Shown: piece by piece, positions 12,528-22,447 of the stretch
How the letters are laid out: each line of letters opens with the position of its first letter
Numbering within the stretch: the first letter of the stretch is position 1
Source of the DNA: Cladosporium sp. IMV 00045
Taxonomy: Eukaryota > Ascomycota > Dothideomycetes > Cladosporiales > Cladosporiaceae
NCBI GenBank assembly: GCA_001931905.2
Contig: MSJI02000717.1
Location: 1,244-65,243, forward strand
Reading direction: 5' to 3'
DNA: 64,000 bases
The notes under the pieces: generated by a model
Told to the model about the DNA's origin: nothing
The model's database searches: none
The model's input: only the letters and a program-made list of their open reading frames with translations
Translations under genes and position numbers: made by a program

Positions 12528-12694
12528 GTGGTAGACTCTCGACGAAGTGACGATTGGCTGGAAGAGAGCTGTGCGAATTTGGGGCACTAGGAACAATCTC
12601 GGACTGCGTTGATGCGGTTACGACGTTGGGAATTATTCCAGAACTCAGGCTTAGTCTACCCATGCATTCATTCGACACATCTCATTCTTCTCTG

Positions 12695-14852
12695 TTAATT
12701 ACTTCCAAGGGAATTGATAAAGTCTTCCCACAGTTGGAAATCGAGTGGTTCTGGGAAATTTCGCATCGGCCCAAACCAAGTATCCAGCCAGCTTTCGTGA
12801 CTACCTGGCATTCCATCTGCGTCCAGTAGCTCACTATGATCAAAGTTTGGATTCATAGTACTCCTTGAGCCGTTGACAGAATTAGAATGATCCAAAGTCG
12901 TCGCAGAAACAGCGCCATCTCGCCTTTGCGACGTCTTATCCCAAGGTCTGCTCATCTGCATACTCTCATCGCTAGCTGAACGCCTCGCGCTAGTGATACA
13001 CAGCTCGATGACCTTGATCTCTGCTAGCGAAAACTCGTTGACCCATTTGTCGGCACGCTGCTTCTCGCAGAACGCCGTCAAGTCCTCAAGGATCGCCCGC
13101 GTCTGTGGCGAGAACGGGTCTTTGACAGCGACAATACCCAGAATCAGTGCACTGTTGAAGAGATTGTGCATGCCCACCCCGAGCTTGATGCGCTCCGCCA
13201 TGTTGCTTGGGCGGAAGTTGAGTTTCAACTTGAGGTCAGCACAAGCTGATGAAATGCAGGCGTTGCGGGAGTAGGAGAAGCGATCGGTAAGAGATTCCAA
13301 GAGGACGTAAGTACGATGCAGTGTAATCCGCGCGAAATGATACGACGAATGCAGATAGATTCTTTGCCAATCCAGAAAAGGTCGGTCGAGATCCATTGAT
13401 GTATCGGGGGCCAGCATGCGGAAATAGGGAGGCAGGCTATCAGCCCAAGTCAACAGCGCTTTGTCAACTTCGAGCACCTTCTCGTAAGCTGCATAGGACG
13501 TTCCAATGGGTAGAATGCCAAAGCATTTGTCTTGTATGTCCCCTAAGATGCTCGACATCTTCTGTTGGAAGTGATAGTATATAGTCGGAGTAGGATCATT
13601 GAGTGGTCTTTCCAGGACCCTGGAAGCATCCTCTTCCGACAATTCGTCCACCCAAACGTTACGGATGTTCATCTGCATGCAGTGCTTGTTGCTGATAGTG
13701 TATGGCCGGCCTGTTGCTAAAGAGTATGAGCGGTCGAGAGAGTATAGCGCGCACCAGAGTCGTCGTCTAGTCTCCAGCACTTTAGGCGGCAGACCCCAGC
13801 TTTCTCCGTCCAGGTGCATGCCTTGGGCTTGTGCCATTCGAACAGCAAAGCTGGAAGTGAGCCAGCTTTCGGTCTTGCGGCCAAAATAGATGAGATAACG
13901 GCTGACTAGAATCCCCGCGCGTACCAAATCTGGGCTCTCACCGGAGATGGTGGGTGCCAGCACGATTGCTTTTCGGGAAGCCCAGAAGAACTGAATCGAT
14001 GTCTCTTCGCTGCGCTGCTGCTTATCTGTCGAAGCATCGAGAGGGCAATCAAGTAGTTCAGCAAATGCAAGTATCATGAACAGCAGAGCCAACCATCGCA
14101 GGTCGACTGCGGTAAGATCATCGTCGCCCCATTTCCGACCCCAGAACTGATGGTAGCTTGCTTCGAATGTCTCCTTGTGTACGCTGTCGAAGATGGGATT
14201 GAGCTCTGCAAGAAACCTGTCCACAAGATGATCGACCACCGCTTTGCGTCGTGGTAAGCATCCGACGAGCTCCCAAATATGCGCGTAAGGCTCCTTGCCA
14301 CCGCGATGGAAGATACTCTCTCCGTGTTTTGAGGAATTGCTGGCATGTATGCCACCCATTCCCACAGGTAGTTGAGGACTCTCGATGTGCATGAGAGATG
14401 CCGCCGATTGATGCCCGAAGTAACTACTCCCATGGTATGATGCAGCACCCCGAGAGTTCCAGATATGTCCGATTTGCGGAGAGCTGGAAGACGTCTCCGG
14501 GCGAGCGCAAGACGGGAGAGGTACTACACACGCTTGTAGGGCCTCGCTCGGGCCGGGACTAGCAATAGAAACCGAGTCGCCCGACAGCACTTCTCCCCGC
14601 TCTCGTGCAATCGACTCTACGTTGTCGTGCGGCTGAGATGCGGCATTATGTCGTACAGGATGGTCCAAAGCGTTCGAGCACAGGTGAGTAATTCGCCTGC
14701 GAACGCAAGTCGAGCAAGGTGCCTGGCGATCACACTGATCACGAACGGAGCTTGTCAGCAGGTGTGGTGATGATGCGGTGTTTGGATGGTTAGCTGACCT
14801 TTCGTCTCAGCCTACGACAAGGGCTACAGACGTCTTTTGTATCTCGCGGCAT
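12695..14852 (-). CDS. Zn2Cys6 transcription factor with fungal-specific domain
   Basis: Exon 1 (14799-14852) and exon 2 (12695-14734), joined across a 64-nt GTCAGC...CAG intron, give 697 aa. The splice falls inside the zinc cluster and creates a perfect CX2CX6CX5CX2CX8C: CSPCRRLRRK, then CDRQAPCSTC and a final Cys eight residues on. The middle region (from about residue 190, around LVDRFLAELNPIFDSVHKETF) is the fungal-specific regulatory domain. Such proteins bind paired CGG/CCG triplets in promoters. Its neighbours, an MFS transporter and an FAH-family hydrolase, are likely targets, and their shared promoter is rich in CCG/CGG. The start ATG at 14852 places the zinc cluster at residue 9, which is usual for this family. 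An upstream in-frame ATG at 14978 cannot be excluded. Confidence 0.88.
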
Positions 14853-15195
14853 TGTCAATGAGAGTAAGCAAGAGGGCGACACTGATACAGCTGACCCAAC
14901 ATATGCAGTAGAGTGTAGAGGAAGACCGCGGTCTTCCGTCGCCGAGATGCTGTTTCGGCGCTGAGCCACCCCGCGCACAAAAGTCGGCCCGTTCGAAGAT
15001 AAACTGTTAGGTAAGACTGAAATTACCGTATCATTGAACCATCAGCTGATTGTCAGAAGCGAAAGATAGCGATGCAAACCGTTTGATACACCGGGTTCTC
15101 AGATTCAAGTGATTGAATAAGCTGTGAATACAAATCGGTCTATTCATCGAAAAAAATCTCTCACGATGGACCCATAACGTCCACGAAACGCTGTC
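14853..15195. other. Intergenic between regulator start and transporter stop
   Basis: 343 bp that should contain the promoter of the Zn2Cys6 gene and the 3' end of the MFS gene. No further gene was seen. Confidence 0.4.
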
Positions 15196-16839
15196 TTAGA
15201 GCGCATACCTGTAATCTGGGTGGAAATCACCGGTTTTTCCTGCGCTGATTGCTCGAGTCTTCTCATCCTCTGTCATACTTTCTCGGTCGTTGTTTTGCTT
15301 CTTCAAAAACAGGTACAAGGCACATTGTCCGACTCCGGCTAGTAGAATCGCAGCCAATGAAGCGCTGAGACCCATGACATATTTGCCGTCTTGCGTGCTG
15401 CGGAAGATTTGACCGACCTGGATTGGAAATATTAGTGACTGCCTTAAAGTCTGCAATGACGGCCACAAATAGGAGAAGCTCAACTTACAACGACGCCTGC
15501 GCTGTTCCCGAGGCTTTGATTGGTGCCGATCGCCATGGCACGCTTGTAGTATGGCGCATGACTGTTTAACAACCAGGAGACATTGAGTCCGACGCAAATG
15601 TAGACGCCAGGTCCAATGAGGAAAGTTGAGAAGTAGAGCGCGCCTCTTTGATCAGCAGGGACGCCGAGCTGGACTGCGTAGCCGATGGCAGTCACTATAG
15701 TAGCCGGAATCATGAAAAAGGCGCGGCGCTGCCATCTGTCTGACGCCCACGAAACTATGATATAAGCGGAGGAGGCCCAGAAAAAGACCGGGATAGTGAG
15801 GAGCTGGGTTGTAACGACGCCGAATCCGAAAGATCTGATGATCAAGGGCAGGAAGGAAGAGAGTCCAAAAGAACAGATATCGGCCATGAATTGGTTGAAG
15901 CAGCTGATGTACAGTTTTGGATCCATGACGGCTCTCTTGACTTCCGCCCAGTCGAACTCGGGGGCACCGTTGTAGCGAGCGTTGATTTCCGCGCGAATAC
16001 GCATCAGGTGTTTGTCCTCCTCATTCAAGAACCAGGCGCTCTCGAAGTCGTCTGCCAGAGTGAAGTAGGCGAGTATTGCAACTGCAACGCTAAGGCAGCC
16101 TTCGATGATGAATAGCCAGCGCCAGCCTTCCTGGCCACCGACACCATCCATCTTGAGGAGGGCGTAAGCAAAGAGACCACCGAAAGATCCTGAGAGCGCG
16201 GCAGATACGAAGAGGTATGAAATGCGGAGGGCTTGCTCGCGAGGCTGATAGAAGGTAGACAGATACAGCGCCAGACAAGGGAAAAGGCCTGATTCGAAGA
16301 CACCGAGGAGGAGACGAGAGGCGTAAAGCTGGCCAACGTTGTGCATGAAGCCCGTTCCAATGAGTACGATCGACCAGCAGAAGATGAGCAGAGGAATCAT
16401 GCGCTCTGGTCATAGTCAGTAACACTTCATTGTTGAGACCGTAACTCGAATGGACATACTGGGATGGAATTTCTTCAATACCAGTGAGCATGGAATCTCA
16501 AACGCTACATACGTAACGTAGAACAGAGTAATAGCGTCTATTGGCGATCAGTACCTCTGTCATTTGTCGAGGAGCACGGTTTGCTAAGGTATACATACTT
16601 CCAAGCTCAGAGCTCGACATTCCGATATCCTCGGTCATGCCCGCCGATGCTGCATTGCCGATGTTCGCGCGGTCGAGATATGCGATGAGGAAGATGATGG
16701 TCATGACGGGGGCAATGAACAGATCTAGCTTGCGAACGAGTTTCGCTTCGCGCTTCGCATCAATGGTTAAGATCTGTGATACGGACCCTTCGCTGGTGTC
16801 CATGTCGATGGTGCCGCTGGAGGCATTGTTCTTCTCCAT
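15196..16839 (-). CDS. MFS transporter, Dal5/allantoate permease-type (anion:cation symporter)
   Basis: Four exons (16599-16839, 16460-16537, 15489-16405, 15196-15417) with introns of 61, 54 and 71 nt give 485 aa. The joins keep frame and rebuild helix 2 (LFYVTYVAFEIPCSLVLKK) and the final helices. Twelve membrane segments are expected. The motif LIAYLDRANIGNA in helix 1 is typical of the Dal5/TNA1 branch, which imports small organic anions such as allantoate, nicotinate or sugar acids in symport. The cytosolic N-terminus is about 40 aa. It sits between a Zn2Cys6 regulator and a divergent FAH-family gene, suggesting uptake of a carboxylic acid degraded by that enzyme. The substrate is inferred only to class level. 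Confidence 0.88.
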
Positions 16840-17680
16840 GGTGCCGGCTGATGGATGCGAGGGTTCACGCCACAAGAGTGGTTTCCGGGCGTATGTTCAA
16901 GAAAGCTGCTGTAACAAGTAGAGATCTCGAATAAGACGCAGCGATTTGAAGTGTCACAAAAGCATCGAGAGCTTGCCTTTAAAAGGGGAGGTTCACTGTC
17001 ATTCCTTTGGCGACTTTATCTTCAGGACGGCGTGCCAACAAAAGCTCCCACCCCAGATACATGTCGCCGCTAGGGCGCCGACTCCAACAGCTCTCGCATG
17101 ATCTTGACTAGACCGCAAGACCGCAAAGCAAGAGCTCAGCAAAGATGAGATCAAAGACGGCGCAGGGAGACGATAACAGATGAGTCGCCGACAAGCCCGT
17201 CGGTGTTACTGCTTAGCCGACGGAAGCAGAAGCGAAATTTGGTCGCCGCTGAGGGTTGCAGCAGATCTGGTCGGCGCTGAGATAGGCGCGCGACATCCTC
17301 GGACGACAGGGAACGATCGAGCGTATTCATGGGTAATTTAGCAATTGTAGACTATCGCCGGTGAACAGATAACGGTCTGATAGGGAGATAGCCGAGGCCG
17401 CATTTTTAGCGTCGGCGACGCCTCTATTAGCGCGCGACACGGCCCACCTGTTCATTGAAGTCGGCGACAGGAAACAGACGGCGACACTTGCCGAGGTGAA
17501 CACTCGATGATAGGTCTTATCCATTGTCACGCGATAATGCCAGCGACGGCGCTGTCAATCCAATGGCTTCACTGATATAAATGCGTGCTTCGGCCAAGAG
17601 CTAGGTACGCAACGAAAGTTCAGGCCATTACTTTTACCCTGATTACTCACCTGTTATTCTCGACCCAACAACAACTGAAG
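16840..17680. promoter_or_regulatory. Divergent promoter with repeated GTCGGCGAC motif
   Basis: The 841 bp between the transporter start (minus) and the FAH-gene start (plus) hold three exact copies of GTCGGCGAC or its complement (17184-17192, 17411-17419, 17460-17468). Near copies sit at 17064 (TCGCCGC), 17076 (CGCCGAC), 17242 (GTCGCCGCT), 17270 (GTCGGCGCT) and 17354 (TCGCCGG), with other CCG/CGG triplets between. Zn2Cys6 proteins recognise CCG/CGG triplets, and such a gene lies 2 kb away. I infer that these are operator sites for coordinated control of both genes. Confidence 0.55.
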
Positions 17681-18828
17681 ATGCTTTCTAGCCCTGTAAG
17701 TAGCGTGATGACGAAATAAACAGCCATGACATTTGCTGAGATCCTGGAACAAAGATATGGACACGCTTTGTGCGCTTCATCGATACGGAAGGACACGAGC
17801 GGTGCGGCGAGCCTGAAGATCCTGATGTCGACGGTACGGAATCCACCTTTGACCATAGCTTCGTCATCTCACTAGCTTTGCTTACAGTCCAATATTTAGT
17901 TGGCCTTGCCATCGCTTCGAAAACCAACATTCGTATCAAGCTGCTGAGTGGTTCGTCAGCCATTGACGCTGGGAAATGGACGGGGGAAACTGTCGAAGCC
18001 AAGCAGGTGAGATCAGAGCAACAACCATGAATTAACTGCTTGCAAAGCAACACCAGCTGAAGCCTTCTCCTTGTACGATCAGATCCTCTCGCCATTAAGT
18101 AAGAAGGAGACCGGCACAATCCGCTGCATAGGACTGAACTTCAAAGACCACGCGGTTCGTCGACCCTGCCGATTTCCCTCAGCAACTCTCTCAATGAAGA
18201 GACCCCGCTGATCGTCAAGTGAGCTGTCCAGGCTGAGCTTGGTTGCCCTTTACCAAGTGTGCCCGAAGTCTTCTTCAAACCCGCAGAATGCCTCAACGAC
18301 CCGAGCGCCCCGATTGCGGTCCCCCCAAGCGCGCCAGAAGCCCTGGATGCTGAAGTCGAGCTGGCCATCATCATCGGTAAAGACTGCAAGAACGTTGACG
18401 AGCGCAATGCGAACGACTATATCCTGGGCTACACGGTTGCCAACGATGTGACGGCCCGCGATGTTCAAAGCCGTGTCTCGCAATGGGGGTTCTCCAAAGG
18501 TTATGATGGGTTCTGTCCACTGGGGCCTGTGGTCGTACGAGCAGATGCGCCCGGCTTTGACGTTGCGAATCTTTCGATGAAGACGGTCTTGAACGGGGAG
18601 ACATTGCAAGATGGAACCTCAGCGCAAATGATCTTCTCGGTCGGCGAGATTGTTGCCTATTTGTCTCGCGACACTACCCTGGCGGCTGGGACGGTCATCA
18701 TAACTGGAACGCCCTCGGGCATTGGGCACAGTTATGATCCACCAAAGTATTTGGCACCGGGCGACGATCTCAAGGTGTCGATCGGCTCGGGTCTCGGAAC
18801 TTTGGTAAATACCATAGATGTTGTGTGA
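17681..18828 (+). CDS. Fumarylacetoacetate hydrolase-family protein, possible 1-nt frame defect
   Basis: Proposed exons are 17681-17695, 17755-17833, 17888-18006, about 18057-18154 and 18232-18828, about 304 aa. N-terminal WTRFVRFIDTEGHERCGEPE, the central IRCIGLNFKDHA and FFKPAECLNDP, and the C-terminal GYTVANDVTARD, GPVVV and ITGTPSGIG are hallmarks of the FAH superfamily. It includes fumarylacetoacetases, acylpyruvases and 2-oxo-acid hydratases; EVELAIIIG carries the metal-binding glutamates. It probably acts in the cytosol on a 2-oxo or dioxo acid imported by the neighbouring transporter. The odd point is the join after residue 71: the donor is phase 0, but every nearby acceptor (18047, 18056) requires phase 1, so one base seems to be missing near 18006. 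The acceptor of intron 1 (AAAG at 17754) is also weak. The gene may be damaged or the assembly may have an indel. Confidence 0.75.
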
Positions 18829-19008
18829 AATCAGTATTCACCACCATTTCTCCATTCCCTGAATGTAAAAGCTGAGGTTGAAGGTCGTGTTGGCTCAGAA
18901 ATAGTCATACAGATTTAGTTGACACCCAAAACAAAAGGAAAAAGGAAAAGGAAAGCCCCGCCCTCGCAGTCCATGCCAGGTTCTGTCACATTTCACTTCC
19001 TCTTGTGC

Positions 19009-19536
19009 TCAATACAGGACCTGGATCAGCCCGACGATGCCGAGGAAAGCTCCCAGTTTCCAGCTGGCACTGAGCGCTGCACCGCTGTTGGGATGATTCG
19101 GGTCCGCAGCAGGTCGCAGCTCGAGGCCATTGCCGACGAAGTTTTTCCTTTCCAGATCGCCAATGGAGTTGCACGATTGACCGAACTTCATCGTGTCCTT
19201 GTAAACGTAATCCGAGATACAGTCGGCCCAGTCGTCGATTTTCTTCGCACTGTTTGGCGTACACCAGTGGTAGCAGCCGTCATCTGATCCTCCTACGGGC
19301 CCTTGACAGCAGTGCTGCTCCATCAATTGTGGGAGGTCTTGTTTTGTTCCAGAAATGGCACATAAGAATGTTTCTGTGTTGTCCGAGAAGCCAGTGAGCC
19401 AGGAAGAGGGGCTGATGGTTCCGGGCTTGCACCAGTTGGCTAAATTGGGAGTGTTAATGACATCCTTGTGCGTGTGGAATGTTTCGAATCGACGTACACA
19501 AGCCGTCTGGGAGTGGCTGCTGGGCCATGCTTGTGA
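19009..19536 (-). CDS. Cysteine-rich secreted protein with GPI-type C-terminus (5' end unresolved)
   Basis: One minus-strand frame is open from 19536 to a stop at 19009-19011, giving up to 175 aa. It has nine or more cysteines, including CCQG, CYHWC and DCISD. It ends with NSGAALSASWKLGAFLGIVG, a small-residue site followed by a hydrophobic tail, as in GPI-anchored proteins. No suitable ATG or signal peptide lies in frame, so an upstream exon joined by an intron is required; I could not fix it within 19540-19760. It is probably an extracellular, cell-surface protein of a fungal Cys-rich family. I do not recognise a named domain. Confidence 0.5.
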   Translation of the reverse strand, partial: SQAWPSSHSQTACVRRFETFHTHKDVINTPNLANWCKPGTISPSSWLTGFSDNTETFLCAISGTKQDLPQLMEQHCCQGPVGGSDDGCYHWCTPNSAKKIDDWADCISDYVYKDTMKFGQSCNSIGDLERKNFVGNGLELRPAADPNHPNSGAALSASWKLGAFLGIVGLIQVLY

Positions 19537-22447
19537 TTAAGAAACGAAAGTTGAAAGAAGGACTTTGCAAAAGCGAGGTCTGGCGGCGATGAGGATTTCG
19601 GACTGTAAAGGCGCACTAGAATCCAGTTAGATGCAATGAATGATGTGTAAGTGTGGTAAGGAGTGTTTGCGACAGTCCGCGGGAATCTAGGAAAGAGAGA
19701 AGTTTGAGTTTGTTCGAAGAGCGGATTGAGAAAGGAGAGGAACGCGATGAACATGGAGTTTCAACGAGCTCGGCGGTTCTAGGCATTTGGCATCACCGTT
19801 GTCTTCGTATTGCAGAGGGCATATCATTACCCATGGCGTTTGTCGCGCAGACCAGCAACATTGAGGTTTTCAAGCGTCTGCCCTCGCGGTGATCTTGCAC
19901 AGCGGGAATTACTCCTGCGCAATTGTTTGTCCATATTGATGGTCACTTGCGGCGTGATGACGAGCAAATTCCGGTTGTTCAAGACTTTGATCGGGCGCCT
20001 AAGCTGAGAATTCGGATTCCAAGAAAGACGGTGTTTGTTGTTGCGCCGTGGCGTCCTTGGCGGATATCGCTTTCTCTTCACGTTTACGAATTCCTTAGTC
20101 ATGAGGGTACTTGGCACGTTGCACCGTGCTGACAAGTGTTTGTATTTCGTCTGGATGCCACAAGCAGATCATTCCATGTACTTAGAAATGTAGTGCCTGG
20201 TGTTTGAAGTCGCTAAGTCTTTCTGCTTCCAAGCCGGAGACTGATGAGCGATTGACGCTGCTGCGAATGTTAAACACAGCCCTGCCGCTGTCATGACGAT
20301 CTTCGGAGCAAGGTGGAATAGGGCTAACCGTCTCGGCAATATTAGTTCAGCCTTGGGAGAGCAAGGGCACTTGTCATTCTACTTTTCTCCATCGGCTTCT
20401 TATTAGTTCGGAATTCGGCCATGCATTTCATGCTTAATTCTAGTGCCGTTGGCTGTCTGCATGGCATTTTCGCCGTCCCTTCGAGTCGCGATGATGATAC
20501 TGCGGCTGCGGAATCTTCAGGAAACTCCGAACAGACGCAAGGCACTTTGGTTTCACCTGCATCGTTCAACAAAGCGCTAATTTCTTGTAAATGTAGCATG
20601 CTTGATACCTTGATCCCCTCTCTGCCGCTCGCTGCCGGCCCAGCTTGGACCATTCGCCTTCCCTCTGCAGGTCTCCAGCGCTGGCACTCCATTTACAAGA
20701 GACATGTTCACCTTTCACGCTCACTCCACTCTTGATTCGCATCTGCAAAGTAATGAAATTATCACACAAGCTTAGATGGGTTAGATAGCAGTGGCAGAGG
20801 TGTGGCAGCCTTGCGACGTGTTGGACAAACTGTTACACCCTACGAACTTCAAGAAGTGTCTTGCACGCCTCATCGAGTGCTTTATCTTCCCAGTCAATTG
20901 CTTATATCTTCTTCACTTCGCTGCACGGCTACAGAGTTGCGAGACGAGTGATCCATTTGCACTTGCTTTTCTTTGGCGCCCCGGCGATACGCACGCCGAA
21001 CGCTGCGTGGTCGTACGAGCTTCGCAATAATCCTTACGCTTCTGTGTCTGCTCCGGAAGGTCCACTCCTGGTCGAGCAGGGAAAGTCTTGCTCAGCGTGA
21101 ACTGAGCGCACGTACAGTGGTATACAAGCCACGTCTGGCCAAGCTGGATTACAAAACAATCTGCCAATCACATATGGGATGCCTTGGGTGAGAAGCAGGG
21201 ATAGCAAGAGGGAGCCCTAGCAATTTAACAAAGGACGATGATCGTCGAGCCAGTGACTGAGATGTCGGAATGGGGTAGGTGCTGCATTTTCAAGAGCGTG
21301 TCCACGGCCGCCATGCCGTCTCCCTTCGACCCTGACCTCGCCGAGGATGATTCCAGGTTTGACGCTCCAGGCCTTCCACCCCGTTCCCCTTGGAGGCCGC
21401 GGTCGTCTATCCTGTGGAATCCAGCCACGGCGCGAGACGTCTGCAGCGCCATCTGCGCTGCGCCGTCATTCACACAAAGAGCAGCGCTTGGCCCAGCGAA
21501 CGGACAGCTCACCACACCGGGTGACTGAAATGCGATACCCGCATTACCAAATTGGTTCCAGAGCTTTCGCCACAGCGACAAGTACAGACCAGACAGGCTG
21601 GAGTGTCCGCGGCCGAATTCAGCTATTGTGCTCATCTACAACGACCACTTGAGGACCTATTTGCTGCGCGGCATTGCACGACCGCAAAGCATACCGCGCT
21701 TGAGGCAACCGGCTTTCCTTTCGACAAGACTGGTCTGATCGCCGTTACTGTCAACGTGCAGCGGCTGCTTCGTCGTGACCATTGTTCCGTCAAAGCGATC
21801 TCGTGGGCGGTCCTACTGATCGGGTCTGCAAAGAGTTGCCTCGTCAGAAGCTCCCATGTTGACGACGTCTTCGAATTTCGCTTAGTAGATCCGACTGAGT
21901 AGGATTATCATCGACTACGAGTGGGTCACTCGCGCAATTCAGTGCTCGAAGAGCCAAAGCGCGCGGGCCTGCGCATTAACGACGGCACTGGGTATGGTTA
22001 CCCAGAGATCAAGGCACGTGACCGCCATGTTAAAACCAGCAGCTCAATCACTTCAAAAGCAGGCACTTCCTTGGTCCAAAAACTGTTCCCGCTTTTCCTC
22101 AACCACAGCCACTGAATTGAAATGGAACAGATTACTAGGATGAGGGGAGGAACATGGATGGCGATGTCAAGAAGGGGTAGACATGCGGCCAACACAAAGG
22201 TGCGGAAAGTCCATCTCGGAATACGGCGCCTCGCTGTTTGAGCACGACGACTGAGTATGTCGCAGCATTGATCAATATTGAGAGCCTCGGTGAGGTACTG
22301 TAATTGCAAAGCATGATTGTTTTCTGTTTCAGACTGCCCTAGACGATCCTGCGCTCCTGCCATCACTACTCGTAAACCCCCCTCCCCTTGCCACTGACAG
22401 CCAACCTCAATATGCCAGCCACAAATGATCAGTGGGAAGCCTTGACG
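19537..22447. other. Long stretch without a supported gene
   Basis: About 2.9 kb of normal composition. Many short overlapping frames exist on both strands, none with a clear domain, splice structure or codon pattern. A small frame at 21998-22363 on the minus strand would encode about 120 aa with one long hydrophobic segment, but support is too weak for a gene call. The missing 5' exon of the Cys-rich protein may lie at the left edge. Confidence 0.35.
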
